Made by a program: the position numbers and the translations under genes
Notes under the pieces: generated by a model
Databases searched by the model: none
What the model saw: the letters and a program-made list of their open reading frames with translations, nothing else
Told to the model about the DNA's origin: nothing
Shown here: one piece after another, positions 50,415 through 54,439 of the stretch
Numbering within the stretch: the first letter of the stretch is position 1
How the letters are laid out: every line of letters starts with the position of its first letter
Assembly (NCBI GenBank): GCA_031276195.1
Contig: JAISNN010000034.1
Span: 1 to 54,439, forward strand
Direction of reading: 5' to 3'
Source of the DNA: Clostridiales bacterium
Lineage (GTDB): Bacteria; Bacillota; Clostridia; Christensenellales; JAISNN01
DNA length: 54,439 bases

Positions 50415-50903
50415 ATGTTTACGATGGAGTTGATAAATCAATCGGACGGGGATATTTTGAAAGATTTTCCGGAGTTTTTCGGCGCGGATGGGGCGGTCGC
50501 CGCTTTATTTTCCGACGGCGAACTTGCCGGGGCGGCGAATGTCGTCTTTGACTATTCGGGGAAGGGCGGAAAGGATATTCGCCGGATAAAAAAACTTTCT
50601 TTAAAAGAACGGTTTCGCGGCGCGGACACGCGGCGTTTTTTCGTGCGGTCGCTGGTTTTGAAACTGCTCGACGGCGAAAAATGGATCTATTCGGATTTTA
50701 CCGATCCGCTGTTGGAGGAAATCGGTTTCGCGCCGTTCGGGGATGGTATGCGCTGCCGCTCGGATTCGGTCAGATTTCGGAGAATGTGCGAAAGCGCGGT
50801 GAACGGAGAAAACGATTTACGGCGTAAAAGACGGGAAACACGGGAGAACGGAAATTTTAAAACGGACGGGAATACGGGAAGCGTGAATTTTGAAAACCGA
50901 TAA
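50415..50903 (+). CDS. Small GNAT-like protein, possibly leaderless
   Basis: 162 residues. The first half (AVAALFSDGELAGAANVVF, then IRRIKKLSLKERFRGADTRR) is laid out like the beta-hairpin, beta-strand and acetyl-CoA loop of GNAT acetyltransferases, and KWIYSDFTDPLLEEIGFAPF resembles the closing strand-helix-strand of that fold, but the Q/RxxGxG/A loop is degenerate (RFRGAD). The last 50 residues are charged and low-complexity. No ribosome site precedes the ATG at 50415 or the next ATG at 50424, and the promoter puts the mRNA 5' end at the ATG. Catalytic function is uncertain. Confidence 0.6.
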   Translation: MFTMELINQSDGDILKDFPEFFGADGAVAALFSDGELAGAANVVFDYSGKGGKDIRRIKKLSLKERFRGADTRRFFVRSLVLKLLDGEKWIYSDFTDPLLEEIGFAPFGDGMRCRSDSVRFRRMCESAVNGENDLRRKRRETRENGNFKTDGNTGSVNFENR

Positions 50904-51200
50904 AATGAACGCGGAACGGCGGAAATTTTAAAACGAAAATACGGAAATGCGAAAATACGGAAATGCGAAAATACGGAAAGGCGGAAATTTGAAACGCGGA
51001 TTAGAAAACGCCCGAAACTTTCTTTAATATCAATTCGGAAACGCCCGAAACTTTTTTCCGATACGAATGAAAAATGCCGGAACTTTTCTTTTCGGGCGGA
51101 AAAATTCCCGAAAATTTTCTTTTTTTGGCTTTTGCGGAGACGTTTACGGCTATTTTATACCGTTTTATAAAAAATAGTTAAAAAATATTTCGTAAAACTA
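50904..51200. repeat. Gene-free stretch with short repeats
   Basis: Contains runs such as AAAATACGGAAATGCG repeated three times near 50938-50985 and AACGCCCGAAACTTT repeated near 51009 and 51041. No gene or structured RNA recognised. Confidence 0.5.
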
Positions 51201-51229
51201 TTGAAATTTTTCCCGTAAAGTTATATAAT
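51201..51229 (+). promoter_or_regulatory. Promoter of the zinc-ribbon membrane protein gene
   Basis: TTGAAA (51201-51206) and TATAAT (51224-51229), 17-base spacing, giving a leader of about 145 bases with a GCGG/CCGC-rich inverted repeat (GGCGGTTTGCCGC ... GCCGCCC) near 51250-51280. Confidence 0.75.
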
Positions 51230-51382
51230 AGTATTGAAATATTAACGTGGCGGTTTGCCGCGCGGTTTTGCCGCCCGCAAAACGCCGCGGCGTTTATATT
51301 TAAAACGCTTTTAAAAAAGCGGAGGCGTTCAGGCGGTATCGTTTCATTTACCGCCCGACGGTTCAATCAAAGGAGAGTCTTT

Positions 51383-52711
51383 ATGCGAATTTGCGAACAC
51401 TGCGGGGCGTATGTCGGCGACGGCACGGCGCACTGCACAATATGCGGCGGCAATTTGCCCGCCTCCGCCGCCCGCGCTTACGGTTTTGCCGTCGACGCGG
51501 ACTCCGCGCCGGCGAAACTTGCCGAAATAAACTCGAAACTCAACAAAGGGAGCGCGCAAACGCCCGCGATAGCCCCTTATGTCGGCGCGTCCGACAAAAG
51601 GATTTTGCCTACGGGCGCGGCGTATTCTTGCAAAAACTGCGCCACGATAAACTCCGTCGACGATATATACTGCGTCGCTTGCGGAGTCAGAGCGTCGGAC
51701 AAGACGATTAAAGAGGCGTTAAAAGCCGCCCAAAACGGCGATTTTCTGCTCCCTCAGCCCGAACCCGCGCCCGCCGTTCCGGATTTCGGAGAGGAGACGG
51801 GCTTTTCGACCTCGCTGAATACGTTGGAGGCGGCGTTGAAGCCGTACATATACAACCTCACCATAAACGGCGACAACACGGAGTTGAAAGTTTCCCCCGA
51901 CAAAGGCGCGCAGACCGTGTGTCCGTTCGCGCCCGAAAACCGCGCGGCGCAAGAAACGCGGCAGTTTGAGGAGGAGGCTCCCGCCGACGAATACTCGCCC
52001 TCGCCCGGCGATATAGAAAGGCAGCGCGGCGCGGTTTTAAAAGCCGCCGGAAAGCATATAAACGAACGCGTCCGCGACAAACGCAGAATAGTTTCACTGA
52101 TCGGACTTATCGCCGCGTTTTTGGTCGCCGCAAGTTTCTTTTCGGGCGCGCTGCCCTATACGGCGCGGCATTTGCTCGATAAAGAACCGATCCCCGTCAA
52201 CGACTTGAATATAAAAGAATCGGCGGGAATCGATATCATCGTTTCACTCGCCGAAATTCTGCATTTTGACGACTTATACGAAGCCGCCGTAAATTCGCTT
52301 GAAAAATTAGGCGTCGATATGACCGCCGCGTATTATAAAGACGTCGTAATGGATCTCGAAAATTATACCTATTGGCAGAAATGGTCGGCATACGCCGTTC
52401 CGTTTACCCTCCTCGCCGCATTTATTTTCGCGGTTTTGAACGCGGCGTTGTTCGCCGTGAAAGTTGTTACGGGCAACTTGAAACGTAAATTCTATTTTAT
52501 TTCGGTCGTGTCGATCATATTCTTCGTTTTGGCGTTCGCCGAAATCTACCTTATGAATATGCTGAACGCCGGAGTTTTCGACTTCGATTGGGGCTACGGA
52601 CTTATCGCGGCAATCACGCTGAACGTCGTCGTCTTGATTGTCGAAAGATTCGGAGGGAAAAAATATCCGCCGAGCGAAAAAGACAGATTCAGGAGTTTGT
52701 ACGGATATTAA
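51383..52711 (+). CDS. Zinc-ribbon membrane protein (442 aa)
   Basis: The N terminus has a zinc ribbon (CEHCGAYVGDGTAHCTICGG, residues 4-23) and a second Cys pair set follows (CKNCATINSVDDIYCVACG, about 82-100). A polar linker (about 110-230) leads to four membrane spans at roughly 236-256, 335-360, 371-392 and 400-422. Cytoplasmic zinc ribbons joined to multi-span membrane domains are common in Firmicutes proteins of unknown role. AAAGGAGAG precedes the ATG. The next gene (53335) also encodes a four-span protein with the same style of promoter, so they may be functionally related. Confidence 0.75.
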   Translation: MRICEHCGAYVGDGTAHCTICGGNLPASAARAYGFAVDADSAPAKLAEINSKLNKGSAQTPAIAPYVGASDKRILPTGAAYSCKNCATINSVDDIYCVACGVRASDKTIKEALKAAQNGDFLLPQPEPAPAVPDFGEETGFSTSLNTLEAALKPYIYNLTINGDNTELKVSPDKGAQTVCPFAPENRAAQETRQFEEEAPADEYSPSPGDIERQRGAVLKAAGKHINERVRDKRRIVSLIGLIAAFLVAASFFSGALPYTARHLLDKEPIPVNDLNIKESAGIDIIVSLAEILHFDDLYEAAVNSLEKLGVDMTAAYYKDVVMDLENYTYWQKWSAYAVPFTLLAAFIFAVLNAALFAVKVVTGNLKRKFYFISVVSIIFFVLAFAEIYLMNMLNAGVFDFDWGYGLIAAITLNVVVLIVERFGGKKYPPSEKDRFRSLYGY

Positions 52712-53272
52712 GAAAATTTATAGTTTTTTTGAGATGCGGGGGAAAACTTTTTCGTAAAAAGTTTTTCCCCGCGCCCTCTTTCGAAAACTTTCGGTAAATT
52801 TGAGGGGATGTAAAATATCGTTAAATAAAAACTTTTTTGATAATAAAGTTTTCCCCGCGTAGAAAACAAAAACTTTCGGTAAATTTGAGGGAATGAAAAA
52901 TATCGCTTAATGAGAACTTTTTTAAAAAAAGTTTTCCGCCGCGCTCTCTTTCAAAAACTTTCGGTAAATTTGAGGAAAGCAAATTTTTTCCGTTAGATAA
53001 AGTCCGTACAAGCGGATAAAATTCAAAGCGGAGCATAAAAAAGAGTTTTGCGGCGGCGCGAACGTCGAAAAATGTCGGTGGCGGCGCGTTCCGGAATGTA
53101 AAACGGAAAAAGCGGACGTGAAAACCGTTCACATAAAGTTATATTTCCGAGTAAAATCGCCGTAAAAACACGGTTTTTTGATACAAACGGGGCTTTTTTT
53201 GCGGCGCGTAGGTAAGAAATATTAATTCCTCATTAAAAAATAAAAAAAATTTAAAAAATTTTTCAAAAACTA
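52712..53272. repeat. Gene-free stretch with three family A palindromes
   Basis: A full copy at 52736-52773 (TGCGGGGGAAAACTTTTT with AAAAAGTTTTTCCCCGCG) is followed by two diverged copies near 52829 and 52914. Each has the tail TTTCGAAAAC or TCAAAAACTTTCGGTAAATT and the word TTTGAGG[GA]. The minus-strand ORF across them is a repeat artefact. Confidence 0.65.
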
Positions 53273-53301
53273 TTGAAATCTGTTGAAAAATAGTTTATAA
53301 T
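53273..53301 (+). promoter_or_regulatory. Promoter of the four-span protein gene
   Basis: TTGAAA (53273-53278) and TATAAT (53296-53301), 17-base spacing, about 28 bases before the ATG. Confidence 0.8.
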
Positions 53302-53334
53302 AAGTATACCGTATAAATCAAGGGAGTTTCTTGT

Positions 53335-53955
53335 ATGGCAAACGATATTTTATTGAATGAAACAAAGGACGGCGAGGCGGGCGTCGATGTTGCCCGTTGG
53401 GTTCGTTTCGGTATCGCGACGCTGCTCCTAATCGGGATTGTCGTTGCCTTGTTCTTTCCTTTCACCGTCAAATACAAGGTTGATATGAGAGACGAGAACG
53501 GAATCGTTTTGGACAACGAAACGGAAGTTACCTTTACGGGCGCGGACGTTTTGGTTTCGGCGTTCGACGTCTTGTCCGGCGTCAAGGATTCGGAACACCC
53601 GTTCACGAAATATATGGTGAATTCCCAGCCGTTGAATCCGTTCGGAGATTTCACGATCATCGCGCTTTCAAGGATTTTGCCGATATCGCTTCTTTTGTTC
53701 CTCGCGTTGTTCTTGGCGGATTACATATACTTGCTCGTCCGCATATTCACGAACAAACTAAAAAGAGGAGTGAACACCTTTTCGGTCTTGCAGTTGGTCA
53801 TAGCGTTGGCGGTGTTTTTGGGAACGCTCTTGGTTCAGATCATATTCGGAGCGGTCAAAGCCCCCGGCGCGGGAATCATAATCTTGGCGGCGGTAGCGGT
53901 CTTGACGGTCATATATCAGCCCGCGGCGGGAGAGCATTTTCCCGAAAAGGAATGA
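53335..53955 (+). CDS. Four-span membrane protein, unknown
   Basis: 206 residues with hydrophobic segments at about 22-45, 105-131, 144-166 and 172-192 and one extracellular loop of about 60 residues after the first span (KVDMRDENGIVLDNETEVTF...). AAGGGAG upstream of the ATG. The TM-loop-TM-TM-TM layout resembles the membrane half of the zinc-ribbon protein at 51383, though no direct sequence match is obvious. No family recognised. Confidence 0.7.
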   Translation: MANDILLNETKDGEAGVDVARWVRFGIATLLLIGIVVALFFPFTVKYKVDMRDENGIVLDNETEVTFTGADVLVSAFDVLSGVKDSEHPFTKYMVNSQPLNPFGDFTIIALSRILPISLLLFLALFLADYIYLLVRIFTNKLKRGVNTFSVLQLVIALAVFLGTLLVQIIFGAVKAPGAGIIILAAVAVLTVIYQPAAGEHFPEKE

Positions 53956-54278
53956 TTTAACGCATTTCGGCTTTCAAAACGATAGTTTTTTGCGCGGAGG
54001 CTTTTCACCGCCGGAGATTTTGAAAGTAAAACGATATGTCCGGTTCTTTGTCCGTCGGAACCGCATAACGAATTAAAAAAAACGACGGAGGCAAACTCGT
54101 CTTCATAAATAAAAATTCACACGCGCGCGGCATAAAAAAAGCGGAGAACGCCCGTTTAAACACCTTAGATAAGCAACTTAGCCAACCGGACGCTTTCCAT
54201 TCGGAATACGGGTTCTTAAATTGAAAAAAATTTATTAACAATAAATTTTAAATAAAAATTATATAAAGGAGAATCATT
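53956..54278. other. Gene-free stretch
   Basis: No convincing gene; a minus-strand ORF of 78 codons lacks a ribosome site and homology cues. AAAGGAG just before 54279 is the ribosome site of the next gene. No clear promoter seen. Confidence 0.5.
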
Positions 54279-54439
54279 ATGGCTAAGAAAAAGAAGAATC
54301 AAGTGGTCGAAGCGCCCGCACCCGCTCCGGAACCCCCCAAGGGACCGACGATCGTTTACAGAACGCTTCCGAATCCCGCCCCCGTGGCGATTTCCGCTCC
54401 CACGCCGATCATGCAGATCAACCCGATCGTGCAGCCGAT
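54279..54439 (+). CDS. Partial gene: Lys/Pro-rich N terminus
   Basis: Only the first 53 codons are in the window. The product starts MAKKKKNQVVEAPAPAPEPP and continues Pro/Ala/Ile-rich without a signal peptide. The ATG is preceded by AAAGGAG. The remainder lies past the right edge, so no function can be given. Confidence 0.7.
   Translation, partial: MAKKKKNQVVEAPAPAPEPPKGPTIVYRTLPNPAPVAISAPTPIMQINPIVQP

Noticed and set aside
52821-53132. 103-codon minus-strand ORF
   Set aside because: Spans family A palindromes and lacks start signals.

Overview
The window looks like a chromosomal piece of a low-to-mid GC Gram-positive bacterium, most likely an uncultured gut-type Clostridia (Bacillota). 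This rests on consistent AGGAGG-type ribosome sites, many sigma-A promoters (TTGACA-17-TATAAT type), a clostridial-style NADP glutamate dehydrogenase, InlB-type repeat surface proteins, a folate-family ECF transporter subunit and large lipoproteins. TAG, TGA and TAA are all used as stops. No rRNA, transposase or CRISPR array was seen. Host intergenic regions are long and full of short palindromes and degenerate tandem repeats.

Left host arm (1-12,450): half-size TSUP permease, small membrane protein, gdhA behind a repeat-filled leader, a secreted protein of unknown function, an M1 metallopeptidase, an InlB-repeat surface protein, and an ABC importer (lipoprotein, permease, ATPase) of the nitrate/sulfonate/taurine type.

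Integrated element (about 12,478-33,889): a tyrosine integrase, XRE repressor and initiator-like HTH protein read leftward. A divergent promoter with three CATAAAATG operators faces a long rightward operon. That operon holds a helicase-loader-like protein, many tiny proteins (several with one membrane segment), a large secreted protein with a C-terminal anchor (pIII-like), a protein built of 11-residue amphipathic repeats, coiled-coil membrane proteins, three collagen-like proteins and a Zot-type ATPase. The Zot ATPase plus small membrane proteins mark it as an inovirus-like (filamentous phage) prophage, unusually large and carrying collagen fibres. Twice in it, a small basic protein gene converges on a predicted ~70-80 nt RNA. 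Both RNAs use almost the same strong promoter and close their 5' end onto their own terminator, but the RNA bodies differ. This protein/RNA pair is the best candidate for an undescribed system. A 2.5 kb cargo cassette (XRE regulator, TcmP-like protein with an amber codon, three-Cys/radical SAM-like protein, truncated ORF) sits between 19-bp direct repeats near the right end. The right end carries a second initiator-like HTH gene with three hairpins inside its coding sequence, a probable origin.

Right host arm (33,890-54,439): tRNA-Ser(GCU), a repeat-rich spacer, a 3,087-residue repeat lipoprotein and its membrane-anchored neighbour, zinc-ribbon proteins, a Lys/Glu-rich repeat protein, a FolT-type ECF subunit with an odd Asn/Gln-rich N terminus, a possibly leaderless small gene, membrane proteins, and the start of one more gene at the edge.

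All functional statements come from motif reading alone; no database search was possible.
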